DNA of 64,000 nucleotides from Cellulomonas chitinilytica (GCF_016862675.1 NZ_BONK01000015.1:1-64000); one strand, 5' to 3'. Shown: positions 34,539 through 43,450, counted from the stretch's first letter. Made by a program: numbers and translations. Notes: generated by a model not told the origin, from the letters alone.

Positions 34539-34550
34539 AGAGGGGCGGCG

Positions 34551-35144
34551 ATGACCGGCGTCGTGGTGCTGCTGGTGGGTGTCCTGCTGTGCTTCTACGG
34601 CATCCGGTCGGTGAACCTGGCGCTGCTCGCGTCCGGGTTCGCCATCGGCTACCTCATCGCCGACGCCGTCGGCGGGACGGGGTGGACGGCGGTGCTCGTC
34701 GGGCTCGGCGCGGCGCTGCTCGTGTGGGTCGTCGTCACGCTCGTGTTCCGGTTCGCCACGTTCGTCGTCGGGCTCGCGACCGGTGCCGTCATCGGGGCCA
34801 AGTTCTGGTCCGCCCTGGCGAACGAGGGCACGAGCGTGCTGCTCGGCGTCGTGCTCGTGGCGGCCGTCGCGTTCCTCAGCGCGTTCCTCGCGGAGAAGTA
34901 CGCGAAGCGGATGCTGCTGTGGCTCACCGCCCTCGGCGGCGCGAGCATCATCCTGTCCGGCCTCGGCATCCTGTGGCCCGCCGTGTTCGACGTGCTGCGG
35001 CACCCCGACGACGGCGTCGAGCAGACGGTCATGCTCCTCACGTGGCTCGTCGTCGCCGGGCTCGGCTGGTACGTGCAGCGCAACCTGTTCCGCAAGCAGC
35101 TCGGGCTGCCCCCCAAGGAGCCGAAGCAGCCCGCGACGGCGTGA
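34551..35144 (+). CDS. DUF4203-like multi-pass membrane protein
   Basis: A 197-residue integral membrane protein with about seven hydrophobic segments, starting at its first residues (VVVLLVGVLLCFYGI). Gly-rich helices such as LALLASGFAIGYLIADAVGG and FATFVVGLATGAVIGAKFW resemble DUF4203/TM7S3-type proteins. The tail is basic (RNLFRKQLGLPPKEPKQ) and probably cytoplasmic. ATG has AGGAGAGG upstream. No transport or catalytic motif is visible and its role is unknown. It converges on the gene ending at 35155. Confidence 0.7.
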   Translation: MTGVVVLLVGVLLCFYGIRSVNLALLASGFAIGYLIADAVGGTGWTAVLVGLGAALLVWVVVTLVFRFATFVVGLATGAVIGAKFWSALANEGTSVLLGVVLVAAVAFLSAFLAEKYAKRMLLWLTALGGASIILSGLGILWPAVFDVLRHPDDGVEQTVMLLTWLVVAGLGWYVQRNLFRKQLGLPPKEPKQPATA

Positions 35145-35154
35145 CCGGCGGCCG

Positions 35155-36195
35155 TCAGCGCACGAGCGTGCCGGCGGCGACCTCGGCGAGGTGCCGCCAC
35201 GTGCGGTACCGCTCGACCGCGATGCCGCGGTACGCGTCGTCCCCGCGCAGCGCCTCGTCGACGAGCCGGGCCTGCGAGTCGAGCGCGAGCACCCCGTCGT
35301 CGAAGAACGTGTGCTCCGGGCCGCCCGCGACGAGCGGGGAGTCCGTCTCGAGCCCGATCGTGTACGGCACGCCGGCGTCCCCGGCGGCCCGGCGCGCGTC
35401 CGCGGAGAGCGCCAGCACCCCCTCGTCGCCGAGGGCGGTGTCCCGGTAGGTGATGAGGGCGACGGAGTCCGCCCGGCTCAGCACGTGGTCGAACAGCGTC
35501 GCGCCCCGGCCGTCCGGGACGCCGGCGAGCCAGTAGGGCGCGTCGACGCCCAGCGCGACACCGTCGGGGAGCGCGGCCCGGACGGCGTCCGTCGCGGCGT
35601 CCCACTGCGCGACGGCGCGGTCCCGGTCCGTCTGCCACAGCGGCAGGGCCCACGGCTCGAGGGAGAGCTGCACCCGGTCCACGCCGCGCCCGTGCAGCGC
35701 GTCGCGCACCCACCGGGCACCGAGGGACGGGTCGCCCAGCCACGTCGCGTCGCCGCCGAGCAGGGCGACGTCGACGCCCTCGCCGCGCAGGACGACGACC
35801 ATGTCGTCGACCCAGGCGGCGACCGGTCCTTCGTCGGAGGCCCACGGGGCCGCCACGTACACGGTCGAGACGCCGTGCTCGTGGGCGAACGCGGCCACGG
35901 TGGGCGGATCGGCGTCGACGAAGTCCCGGCCGCGCGCGTCGTGGGTCACGTGCACCGGGTTGTCCCACAGCCACATGGCCGTGTACGGCGACGAGCCCTG
36001 GAACGGGGACGTCGCGGCACGAGGGGCGGGAGGCAGGCCCGGCTGGACGTCGCCGCGGCTCACGGGTGGGGGGTCGGGGCGTTCGAGGGCGACGGCACGG
36101 ACCGCTGTCGTGGCCAGCAGCCCGAGGGCGACGGCCGCGACGACCGCCACGGCCGCCTGCTCCCGGCGCGGGCGGTTCGCGCCCGTCGGCACCAC
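35155..36195 (-). CDS. Exported or membrane-anchored protein with a probable (beta/alpha)8 domain
   Basis: A 346-residue protein with a basic N-terminus and one hydrophobic segment (AAVAVVAAVALGLLATTAV, about 15-33), an uncleaved anchor or signal peptide. The rest shows repeated beta-alpha units: AMWLWDNPVHV, VSTVYVAAPWA, VDVALLGGDATWLG, VDRVQLSLEPWALPLW, VALGVDAPYWLAG, DSVALITYRDTALG, VPYTIGLETDSPL. The recurring acidic residues at strand ends (for example LSLEPW and IGLETD) suggest a TIM-barrel hydrolase-like fold. I do not recognise a glycoside hydrolase family. GTG start; GTG 36192 is equally possible. It lies between sugar-related genes, which fits a polysaccharide role but does not prove one. 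Confidence 0.6.
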   Translation of the reverse strand: MVPTGANRPRREQAAVAVVAAVALGLLATTAVRAVALERPDPPPVSRGDVQPGLPPAPRAATSPFQGSSPYTAMWLWDNPVHVTHDARGRDFVDADPPTVAAFAHEHGVSTVYVAAPWASDEGPVAAWVDDMVVVLRGEGVDVALLGGDATWLGDPSLGARWVRDALHGRGVDRVQLSLEPWALPLWQTDRDRAVAQWDAATDAVRAALPDGVALGVDAPYWLAGVPDGRGATLFDHVLSRADSVALITYRDTALGDEGVLALSADARRAAGDAGVPYTIGLETDSPLVAGGPEHTFFDDGVLALDSQARLVDEALRGDDAYRGIAVERYRTWRHLAEVAAGTLVR

Positions 36196-36427
36196 TCCTC
36201 GACCTCCGCGACGTCGGCGCCCCCACGCAGGGCGCCCTCCGGTCGGGAGGTGGCGTCAGGGTCGTAGGACCCATCGGCGCCCGGAGCGGGACCGTGATGG
36301 GCCGAAGGGCTGACGCGGGGCCGCGGGCGGCTCAGGCGGAACGGGAGGATCCGCCGCTCAGCGGGCGTACCGCCCCGAGGGCGGGTCGAGGGCGAAGGGC
36401 CCGACCCGTCCGACGCGGCCGCCCCGG

Positions 36428-39331
36428 CTATCGCGTGACGCGCAGCACCGCCTCGTGCGTCGTGGCCGTGCCCGACGCGTTCCGGAACACCGCCCGGTAC
36501 CGGTCGCCGTCGTCGTGCGCGCCAGGCGTGAGCGTCAGCGACGTGCTCGTCGCGCCACGCACGTCCGTCCACCCGCACCAGGGCCACGGCCCCGTCCGGC
36601 GCTGCCACTGCACCGTCGGCGCCGGCGAGCCGGTCGCGGCGGCCGTGAGCGTGACCGGCGCGCCCGCCGAGACGGTCACGGACGCCGGGTGCGTCGTCAC
36701 GTGCGGCGCGGACGGCGCGACGAGGTGCGCGACCCCCCACCGGGACGTCGACTGCCACGCGTCGTTGACCGGGTCGGCCCACGCGTGTGCGGCCCACCGT
36801 CCGCCGTCCGCGGCGTCGTTCACCAGCACGTCGAGGCCCTGGAACGCGTCGGCCCCGCCCGTGCCGAGCAGCCCGACCGCCGCCTCGACGACGTACCCGT
36901 GGTCGGTGCGCCGGGTCGCGCTCGTCAGGCGGGCCCGCTGCGCGGCCTCGTCCCCCTCGCCGAACGACTGCTCGTTCGTCGCGCTGACCCGCAGCTGCGC
37001 GTCGCCCTCCCGGTACGGGCCGGCCTTCGCGTTGCCGGTGTCGACGAAGATCTCGAGGGAGTCCTGCTCCCACGGCTGGTCGGCCGAGACGTCGACCGCG
37101 GGGTCGGTGACGTCGGCGAGGACGTACAGGGTGTCGCCGCGCCACAGGGTGCGGACCTCGGCGGTCGCACCGCCGTCGGAGCCGAACAGGTCCTGGTCGG
37201 TGCGGACGACCGGGGCGTCGGCCCAGACCGTGTCCGTCGTGCCGTCGACCGTCGGCACCTTCGCGGCCCGGGGCACGTCGAGAACGGACAGCGGCTCGAC
37301 GAGCTCCAGCGTGCCGAGGCCGCCGGGGGAGGCCCAGCCGGTCGTCGCCGACCCGTCGGTCGCGCGCACGTCGAACTCGAGCGTGTCGCCCTCGGCCACG
37401 CCGTCGAGCGGGAGGGAGACGACGGCCGTCCAGCCGCCCCGCTGCTCGGCCCGGACACCGTCGAGGTCGCCCCGGCCGCGCTTGCGCCCGAACGTGTACG
37501 TCTCGTCGCCGACGGTGAACGCCAGCCCGTCCGCCCGGTCCTTCGTCGTGTCGTCCACCCGCACGTACGCGGTCAGGTGGTCCGGCGACCAGCGGAGCTG
37601 GAACGCGGCGGCGTCGCCGAGCGGCCGCACCGGGAGCTCGCGCCACTGCGTCGCCGCCGTGTCGAGCGGCGGAGCGCCTGCGAAGACCTGCGCGGACGGC
37701 TGCTGCGCGGGCAGGTCGTCGCCGACGACGCCGTGGTACGCGGGTTTCGCCTGCAGGTCGTCGTCGAACAGCAGCGGCGCCCCGGAGTCGCTCGCCCAGC
37801 TCCGGCCGTCGGTGAGGCCCCAGACGCTGACCGAGTACAGGTCGTGCGCACGGAACACCGCGAACGCGTCGCGGTACCAGTACGCCTGGTCGAGCAGCCG
37901 TGCCGTGGTGACGGGGGTGCCGGTCGGCACGTCGAGCTCCGTGACGGCCTGCACGACGGGCAGGTCGTCGAACGCGTCGAGCGCCGCCGCGACCTGGTCG
38001 ACCGGGGTCGACAGGTTCACGTGGAACTGGTGGCCGACACCGTCCACGGGCACGCCCCGCGCCAGCAGCCGGGCGACCAGGTCGTGCAGGCGCGCCTGCT
38101 TGCCGGTGTCCTCGGTGCTGTAGTCGTTGATGAGCAGCGTCACCGGGCGGTCGGTGCCCGGGTCGGCGTACGTGTCGTTGAACGCCTCGTCGGCGAGCTG
38201 GAACGCGAGGTCGACGAAGCCCTCGCCGAGCACCTGGAACCAGCGGGTGTCCCGCATCCCGCCGGGCGTGCCCGGGGTGTCGGAGACGACCTCGTTGGTC
38301 ACGTCGAACGCCGTCACCGGGTTGGTCGCCGACCCGAACGGCCCGTACCGGTCGGCCAGGTACGCCGCGACGTGGTCGATGTGCGCGCGCAGCCGGTCGG
38401 TGAGGACCTGCTGGTCGGCCGGGCTGTCGGTGAGGTCGTGGCCGTCGTCGTCCTGGAAGAACCAGTCGGGCGTCTGCTCGTGCCACAGCAGGTTGTGGCC
38501 GTAGAGCCGCAGGTCGTGGGCCTGTGCGAAGTCGGCGACGGCGTCCGCCTCGGCGTTGCGCGCGACGAAGGAGTGGTCGGCGGCGTACCAGGTGGCCGGC
38601 TTCATCGCGTTCTCGGGGGTCACCTGGTCGAAGTGCCGGGTGAGCAGCTCGGCCGCAGGGCCGACGGTCTCGCGCGAGTCGATCGCGACGCCCACCGGGG
38701 CGTCGAGCGTGTCCTTGATCGGCGTGACGTCCTGCACCTGCGCCGGCGGCAGCGCCGTCACCGTGAGGTCGTCGAGCAGCAGGTCGGACGTGTTGCCGGA
38801 GCCGTCCTCGTACCAGGTCGTCTCGACGTACAGCAGCGCGGAGTCGGCCACCGGCATGGTGAACCGCGCGGACAGCTCCGCCCAGCCGGTGTCGCCCGGG
38901 TCGCTCAGGCTGCCGAGCGACCGGTACGACGTCGTGCCGCCCGTCGTCGTCGCGAGCGTCAGGGAGACGCCGTCCGTCGGCTGCCCCGGCGCGAACCGCA
39001 CCCAGCCGTCGAACTGGTAGGTCGTGCCCGGCTGGAACGTGCACGTGACGTCGTAGCCGAGGCCGTCGCTCTGGGCCGTGCGACCCGTGACGAGCACCGC
39101 GTGGGCGCTGTCGTGGCCGTCCGTGCCGGTGACGGCGGCGGTCGACGCGCCGTTGCCGGCCCACCCGTCGAAGCCGTCCTCGAAGTCCGCGTCGACCACG
39201 GTGCCGCCGGGCGGGTACTGGCAGCCGTCCGGCGCGGCGGTGCCCGGCGCCGCCGGGAGGAGCAGCGCGCCGACCACGGCGGACGCCGTCCCGATCGTGA
39301 CGAGGCTGCGTCGAACCGTGCCGTGCCGCAT
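36428..39331 (-). CDS. Secreted multidomain GH10 endo-beta-1,4-xylanase
   Basis: A 967-residue secreted enzyme. It has a signal peptide (1-33) and a CBM4/9/22-like carbohydrate-binding domain (about 38-195). The GH10 catalytic barrel (about 200-540) has acid/base Glu347 in AFDVTNEVVSD and nucleophile Glu465 in AVTELDVPTG, plus WHEQTPDW. A region related to CBM9 (about 550-860: PTVDGTTDTVWADAP, EIFVDTGNAKAG) follows, then a C-terminal Ig-like domain (about 880-967). ATG 39331 has AAGGGAG upstream. It cuts xylan outside the cell and supplies oligosaccharides. It is adjacent to a probable barrel protein and close to the sugar ABC module. Confidence 0.93.
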   Translation of the reverse strand: MRHGTVRRSLVTIGTASAVVGALLLPAAPGTAAPDGCQYPPGGTVVDADFEDGFDGWAGNGASTAAVTGTDGHDSAHAVLVTGRTAQSDGLGYDVTCTFQPGTTYQFDGWVRFAPGQPTDGVSLTLATTTGGTTSYRSLGSLSDPGDTGWAELSARFTMPVADSALLYVETTWYEDGSGNTSDLLLDDLTVTALPPAQVQDVTPIKDTLDAPVGVAIDSRETVGPAAELLTRHFDQVTPENAMKPATWYAADHSFVARNAEADAVADFAQAHDLRLYGHNLLWHEQTPDWFFQDDDGHDLTDSPADQQVLTDRLRAHIDHVAAYLADRYGPFGSATNPVTAFDVTNEVVSDTPGTPGGMRDTRWFQVLGEGFVDLAFQLADEAFNDTYADPGTDRPVTLLINDYSTEDTGKQARLHDLVARLLARGVPVDGVGHQFHVNLSTPVDQVAAALDAFDDLPVVQAVTELDVPTGTPVTTARLLDQAYWYRDAFAVFRAHDLYSVSVWGLTDGRSWASDSGAPLLFDDDLQAKPAYHGVVGDDLPAQQPSAQVFAGAPPLDTAATQWRELPVRPLGDAAAFQLRWSPDHLTAYVRVDDTTKDRADGLAFTVGDETYTFGRKRGRGDLDGVRAEQRGGWTAVVSLPLDGVAEGDTLEFDVRATDGSATTGWASPGGLGTLELVEPLSVLDVPRAAKVPTVDGTTDTVWADAPVVRTDQDLFGSDGGATAEVRTLWRGDTLYVLADVTDPAVDVSADQPWEQDSLEIFVDTGNAKAGPYREGDAQLRVSATNEQSFGEGDEAAQRARLTSATRRTDHGYVVEAAVGLLGTGGADAFQGLDVLVNDAADGGRWAAHAWADPVNDAWQSTSRWGVAHLVAPSAPHVTTHPASVTVSAGAPVTLTAAATGSPAPTVQWQRRTGPWPWCGWTDVRGATSTSLTLTPGAHDDGDRYRAVFRNASGTATTHEAVLRVTR

Positions 39332-39539
39332 GCGCGCTCCCTTGCGCCGAGCTGTCCGGGGTACCAGCGGAACGTAGCGGCGGCGGCGTGGGCGTAAACC
39401 TTTCGTCACCCGCTGCCCTTTCGGGCACGGCCGGTTGCCCCGGACGGCAGCCGCGCGTGCGTTGTCGTCACGGACGTCCGTCCGGCAGCGTGGAGGTGTC
39501 TGCCCGCCGCAGGGCGGGTGACCGACGAGAGGACTGGCG

Positions 39540-40619
39540 ATGGGTCAGGCCCGCAGCCACGGCGACGTCGACGTCGACGCCGTCGGGCGGTCGAACGGCC
39601 CCGACCGTCCCGAGCGGGCGCAGCCGGCTGCGGGCACCGGCAGCGCCGGGCTCGCGGCCCTCCAGCGGACCGCCGGCAACCGCGCGGTCGCGGGCCTGCT
39701 CGGGGCACGCGACCCTCGCCCGGCGGGTGAGGGGGCCCGGTGGGGCCGGGAGACGCCCCGTGCGCGGCCCGAGACGCTGTTCGGCCAACGCCGGGACGTG
39801 CAGCGGTACACCACCACGGACAGCGTCCTCGCGAACGTGGCGTCGCTCGTCGGCGCCGGAGGTGCAGCCGGGTCGCTCGTCGGTGCCGTCACGTTCGACT
39901 CCAGCGCGTTCAACGCGGCCGTCGGCAAGGCCCTCGTCATCACGAAGGACGCCGCCGAGCTCACCATCGACGCCCAGACGTACACGGCGAGCGGCACCGT
40001 GAAGGCGTCCGGCCCGAAGGCGAGCGTCGGCAACTACGAGATCGGGTTCCTGCAGACCGTCTACGAGTCGTCCCGGAACTTCTACTACGAGCCGACCGGT
40101 CACACGCCCGGCCTGCTGGCGACGATCGCGCCGTCGATCTTCGGCGAGCGCAAGAAGCAGTCCGACACGTGCACCGTCCTGCCGGTGCGCGACGGCGACG
40201 CCGGCAAGCGGCCCTGGTACGGCATGGAGACGGTGCTGCCGTTCGACAAGACGGACCCCAGCACGAAGAACACGTCGATGCAGGACACCCCGGGATCCCA
40301 CAACCCGTGGACGTTGGGGGCGGGCGTCGACAAGCAGCACCTCGTCAAGACGGACGGCCGCGACCGGTTCCGCAGCTGGCTCGCCGTCAAGGAGAAGAGC
40401 ACGACGAACGCGATCATGCTCAACTACGCCGACTGGCTCGTGGACTACGGCACGACGATCGCGTTCAACGCGGCGTCGCCCGCCGCGAGTGTCGTCACGC
40501 CGACGGCGACGTCGGGTGCCAAGGTCACGGGGACGGGCGACGGCAGCGGCGGGCAGTGGCCGCTGCACGGCGACCCGGTCGCGAACGACGTCACGACGAT
40601 GACCGACGCGAACTGGTGA
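39540..40619 (+). CDS. AGN-motif protein of unknown activity (eCIS cargo-like)
   Basis: A 359-residue protein. Residues 38-54 read LAALQRTAGNRAVAGLL, with a DVQRY near residue 86, the third example of this signature in the window (others at 989 and 3014). The domain after it (about 90-359) is not recognised. It has Tyr/Asn-rich motifs (NYEIGFLQTVYESSRNFYYEP, DTPGSHNPW, YADWLVDYGTTIAFN) and no clear catalytic triad. ATG has AGAGGA upstream. It has no signal peptide. A second gene starts ten bases after it, so the pair is one transcription unit, possibly cargo and chaperone or immunity partner. Confidence 0.6.
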   Translation: MGQARSHGDVDVDAVGRSNGPDRPERAQPAAGTGSAGLAALQRTAGNRAVAGLLGARDPRPAGEGARWGRETPRARPETLFGQRRDVQRYTTTDSVLANVASLVGAGGAAGSLVGAVTFDSSAFNAAVGKALVITKDAAELTIDAQTYTASGTVKASGPKASVGNYEIGFLQTVYESSRNFYYEPTGHTPGLLATIAPSIFGERKKQSDTCTVLPVRDGDAGKRPWYGMETVLPFDKTDPSTKNTSMQDTPGSHNPWTLGAGVDKQHLVKTDGRDRFRSWLAVKEKSTTNAIMLNYADWLVDYGTTIAFNAASPAASVVTPTATSGAKVTGTGDGSGGQWPLHGDPVANDVTTMTDANW

Positions 40620-40629
40620 GTGGAGGGCG

Positions 40630-41511
40630 ATGAGGTCGCGGCGCAACCCGGGGCAGCCGTCGTGGCTGACGGTCGTCGAGGGTGCGACGGCCGCGTTCAC
40701 GGGGACGGCGCGCGTGGTGGGCGACGAGCCGGCCGACGCGGCGCAGACGTCGGGACGTGGGTCCGGCTACCTGGTCACCGCGTCGGTCTCGCCCGGCGAC
40801 GCCGTGTTCGGGGCCCTGCCCGACGCGGCGCAGACGGTGACCGGCGAGACGTCGCGGCCGCCCGAGCGCAGGCTCGACCCGGACGGACCGCGGTTCCCGC
40901 CGGACACGCTGCGGGACGTGCCCTTCTGGGACCAGGCGCGACCCGGCGTCGACGCACCGGTGCTCGTCGTCGCGTCCGACCCGCCGGTGGTGCGGGCCCT
41001 GACCGGTCCGGACGACGACCTGCCCGCGGCCGTCGCGACGATCCGCGGCTGGACCGACGGCGACGCGGACGTCGAGCGGGACCTCGAGCAGGATCTCGAG
41101 GGGGGTGCGCCGGCCGTCTGCTACGTCGCGGGCTTCGAGCTGCTGGCCCGCACGACGTCCGACCTGCCCGGACTGGCCGAGCGGTTCCTGCGGATGCCCG
41201 ACAGGCCCGGCGCCGCGGTGCACGGGATCATCGCCCTGCTGGGCCCGCGGACGGGCGCGCTCCCGGACGACGAGGTCGCCGACCTGGGCCGCCGCCTGCT
41301 GGGGGTGCTGGCCGACGAGCAGGACCCCGAGGCCCTCGTCGCGTTCCTCGGCTGGTTCGACGCGCACCGGGCCCGCCTCGACAAGGGAGTGGTCAAGGTG
41401 CTGCCCGGCCAGGCCGCACGGGCCGCCGGTCTGCGGTTCGACGGGCCCGACGGCGACGCGTGGACCCAGGAGGTCGCGCGCTTCGCGGAGCCGCTGACCG
41501 AGGGCGCGTGA
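40630..41511 (+). CDS. Hypothetical partner of the AGN-motif protein
   Basis: A 293-residue protein starting at an ATG with GGAGGG two to three bases away, ten bases after the AGN-motif gene. The N-terminal half is beta-rich (PSWLTVVEGATAAFTGTARVV, SGYLVTASVSPGDAVFG) and Pro-rich in the middle. The C-terminal half is a run of helices (DLGRRLLGVLADEQDPEALVAFLGWFDAHRARLD) like a HEAT or TPR-type solenoid. It is acidic overall, fitting a binding partner. No enzyme motif is seen. By position it may load, guard or neutralise the protein encoded upstream; this is inference. Confidence 0.5.
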   Translation: MRSRRNPGQPSWLTVVEGATAAFTGTARVVGDEPADAAQTSGRGSGYLVTASVSPGDAVFGALPDAAQTVTGETSRPPERRLDPDGPRFPPDTLRDVPFWDQARPGVDAPVLVVASDPPVVRALTGPDDDLPAAVATIRGWTDGDADVERDLEQDLEGGAPAVCYVAGFELLARTTSDLPGLAERFLRMPDRPGAAVHGIIALLGPRTGALPDDEVADLGRRLLGVLADEQDPEALVAFLGWFDAHRARLDKGVVKVLPGQAARAAGLRFDGPDGDAWTQEVARFAEPLTEGA

Positions 41512-41518
41512 CGCCGCC

Positions 41519-42466
41519 ATGACCGCGGTCGCGACCCGCCTCACCCTCGCCGACGCCCGGCGCTCCCCGTGCCTGACGTGCTCGACGACCCCCTGCTGCA
41601 CGCACCTGCCCGTCCACACGTTCCGGATGACCACCCTCATGGACCTCGACGAGGCCCGGTATCTGCTCAACTTCGACGGCATCGAGCTGGGCCTGTCGTC
41701 GTCGGGGGAGTGGAGCGTCTACTACGGCCGCCCGTGCCGGTTCCTCGACACCGCTGCGGGCCTGTGCACCATCCACGCCACCGAGCGCCAGCCGCAGATC
41801 TGCCGGACGTACAACCCGTACACCTGCTGGTACAAGCGGGCGTTCGGCGGCGAGAGCGACGAGTTCGTCTGGGTGGACCGGGAAGCGCTCGACCGGATCG
41901 GCGAGCAGGTGGCGTTCGACGAGCACCGCACGATCGTCGAGGTGCCGTCCTGGGAGGACCTGCTCGCGTCGGCTGCGCCGCCGCCGGTGGCCTCTGCCGC
42001 CGCGGTGTCGCGTGCGGTGCCGCTGACGCTCGGCCCGACCCGCCTCCGGTCGGACGCCCCGGCCGAGCCGCAGCCGCACTCGTACGACGACCTGCGCCAC
42101 CCGTGCGACGACTGCGGCGCGTACTGCTGCACCCGGCTCGTCTTCCCCAAGCCCCGCCCGGCGACGAACGTCGAGCTCGACTTCTGGCGGTTATGCCTCG
42201 GCTTCCCGGGCGTCGAGGTCGGCATCGGCGGCGACGCGTGGTCCCTCATCGTCGAGACGACGTGCCGCCACCTCGACGCCGGCGGCCGCTGCTCGGTGTA
42301 CGGCTCACCTGAGCGCCCCCTGCGGTGCTCGTACTACGACGAGTGGAAGTGCGCCTACAAGCCCCGCTTCGGCGGCGGCGACACCGGCTTCCTGCGGATG
42401 GGCCTCGACGAGTTCGACGCCTTCCTCGCCGACCTCACGTTCGACGCCGCGGGCCGGGTGCTCTGA
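41519..42466 (+). CDS. YkgJ-type cysteine-cluster protein with tandem clusters
   Basis: A 315-residue protein made of two related halves. The first has CLTCSTTPCC, then PCRFLDTAAGLCTIHATERQPQICRTYNPYTCWYK. The second has HPCDDCGAYCC, then CRHLDAGGRCSVYGSPERPLRCSYYDEWKCAYK (quoted as successive motifs). Each half carries the zinc/iron-sulfur binding cysteine pattern of the YkgJ (UPF0153) family, which is normally a single unit. A Pro/Ala linker joins them. It starts seven bases after the previous stop, so it may belong to that operon. The family's role is poorly defined; a metal-bound redox or binding function is likely. Confidence 0.8.
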   Translation: MTAVATRLTLADARRSPCLTCSTTPCCTHLPVHTFRMTTLMDLDEARYLLNFDGIELGLSSSGEWSVYYGRPCRFLDTAAGLCTIHATERQPQICRTYNPYTCWYKRAFGGESDEFVWVDREALDRIGEQVAFDEHRTIVEVPSWEDLLASAAPPPVASAAAVSRAVPLTLGPTRLRSDAPAEPQPHSYDDLRHPCDDCGAYCCTRLVFPKPRPATNVELDFWRLCLGFPGVEVGIGGDAWSLIVETTCRHLDAGGRCSVYGSPERPLRCSYYDEWKCAYKPRFGGGDTGFLRMGLDEFDAFLADLTFDAAGRVL

Positions 42467-42497
42467 CCGGGCGGGGTCCTGATCCCTGGACCGAGCG

Positions 42498-42516
42498 TGT
42501 AGACGATCTGTAGACT
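42498..42516 (+). promoter_or_regulatory. MazEF operator and leaderless promoter
   Basis: Two direct TGTAGAC repeats (42498-42504 and 42509-42515) are 11 bp apart, about one helical turn. The second overlaps TAGACT (42511-42516), seven bases before the antitoxin ATG. Binding of the antitoxin here would repress its own promoter. Confidence 0.55.
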
Positions 42517-42523
42517 CCCCGCC

Positions 42524-42748
42524 ATGTCTGACACCACGACGGTCCGCGTCCGGACCTCCACGCGCGACGCACTGAACGCCCTGAGCCGTGAGCGCGGCGA
42601 GCCCGTCGAGGCCGTCATCCGCGAGGGCATCGACCTCCTCCGCCGTGAGGAGTGGCGACGGCAGGCGGAGATCGACGCACGAGCGGCCGCCGCCGATCCC
42701 GCAGACCGCGCAGAGGTCGCCTCCGTCCTCCGTGACCTCCTCGGCTGA
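42524..42748 (+). CDS. Ribbon-helix-helix antitoxin (MazE/CopG type)
   Basis: A 74-residue antitoxin. The N-terminus TTTVRVRTSTRDALNALSRERGEPVEAVIREGIDLL is a ribbon-helix-helix DNA-binding unit (beta strand 3-9, helices after). The C-terminus (IDARAAAADPADRAEVASVLRDLLG) is flexible and acidic and should wrap the toxin. Its stop overlaps the toxin start by one base (TGATG). Two direct repeats in its leaderless promoter are probable autoregulatory operators. Confidence 0.82.
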   Translation: MSDTTTVRVRTSTRDALNALSRERGEPVEAVIREGIDLLRREEWRRQAEIDARAAAADPADRAEVASVLRDLLG

Positions 42749-43068
42749 TGCGGGGAGACGTCTACCGGCTCAAGGCAGGCAGCACCAGGGGGCACGAGCA
42801 GGCCGGCCCGCGCTTCGCGGTCGTCGTGCTCGCGTCCCGCTTCGACCACCTGAGCACGTGGCTCGTCGTCCCGACCTCCCCCAGGGCCAACCCCTACGTC
42901 TTCCGACCCCAGGTGACCGTCCCGGGGCACGGCGAGACGCTCGCCCTCTGCGACGCGCTCACCGCGGTCGACCCGCAGGCGCGTCTCGGCGACACGGTGG
43001 GCTTCTTGTCCCTGGCGGACCTCGGTGCGATCGACCGTGCTCTCGCTGGCCTGCTCGACCTGAGCTGA
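42748..43068 (+). CDS. MazF/PemK-type mRNA interferase toxin
   Basis: A 106-residue toxin of the PemK/MazF fold: MRGDVYRLKAG at the start, GPRFAVVVLASRFDHLSTWLVVPTS in the core, VTVPGHGETLALCDALTAVDPQARLG and DLGAIDRALAGLL at the end. The family cleaves mRNA at specific short sequences when the antitoxin is degraded. It overlaps the antitoxin gene by one base and is translationally coupled to it. The N-terminal RGD motif is typical. The cut site cannot be predicted. Confidence 0.85.
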   Translation: MRGDVYRLKAGSTRGHEQAGPRFAVVVLASRFDHLSTWLVVPTSPRANPYVFRPQVTVPGHGETLALCDALTAVDPQARLGDTVGFLSLADLGAIDRALAGLLDLS

Positions 43069-43114
43069 CCCACTGCGGCACGTGCCGCGCGTGCCGGTGG
43101 AGGAGGAGATCGAC

Positions 43115-43450
43115 GTGGACGACGACGCCTACCTGGGCATCACCGGATATGTGCCGACCTGGCTGCGCGGGCTCGCACGCGTCCAGGAGCTCATGCCGGG
43201 CGCCTCGCAGCGCTCGTCGGACGCCGCCTCACCCGCGCGTGGCTGCTCTGGGATGTCGAGGACGACGCCTGGTTCGCGGACGCGCCCGTCCTGCTCGACT
43301 TCGACGGCGACGGGATGCTCGCGGTCCACCTGCGTTTCGCGGGCGCGCAGGTCACGATCGAGAACGCTCTGGACGAGAACGGGTTGGCCTTCGGTCCGCC
43401 CGCTGCGGACTACGCCGAGCACTCGGTGGGCCGAGCCCGCGGGTCACGAC
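43115..43450 (+). pseudogene. Frameshifted hypothetical gene
   Basis: GTG 43115 has GGAGGAGGAG upstream and opens a protein-like frame (DDDAYLGITGYVPTWLRGLARVQE). Around 43180-43205 the coding character moves to another frame, which reads PGAHAGRLAALVGRRLTRAW, LLWDVEDDAWFADAPVLLDFDGDG and LAVHLRFAGAQVTIENALDENGLAFG up to about 43450. One missing base (or two extra) near 43190 would join the parts. The second frame then has no stop of its own and runs into the next gene. The convergent gene ends at 43450. It is either a decayed gene or a sequencing error. Family not recognised. Confidence 0.5.

Noticed and set aside
36060..39428. Very long open frames antisense and parallel to the xylanase gene
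   Set aside because: They are composition shadows in GC-rich DNA. The xylanase frame alone has a signal peptide and recognisable catalytic motifs.
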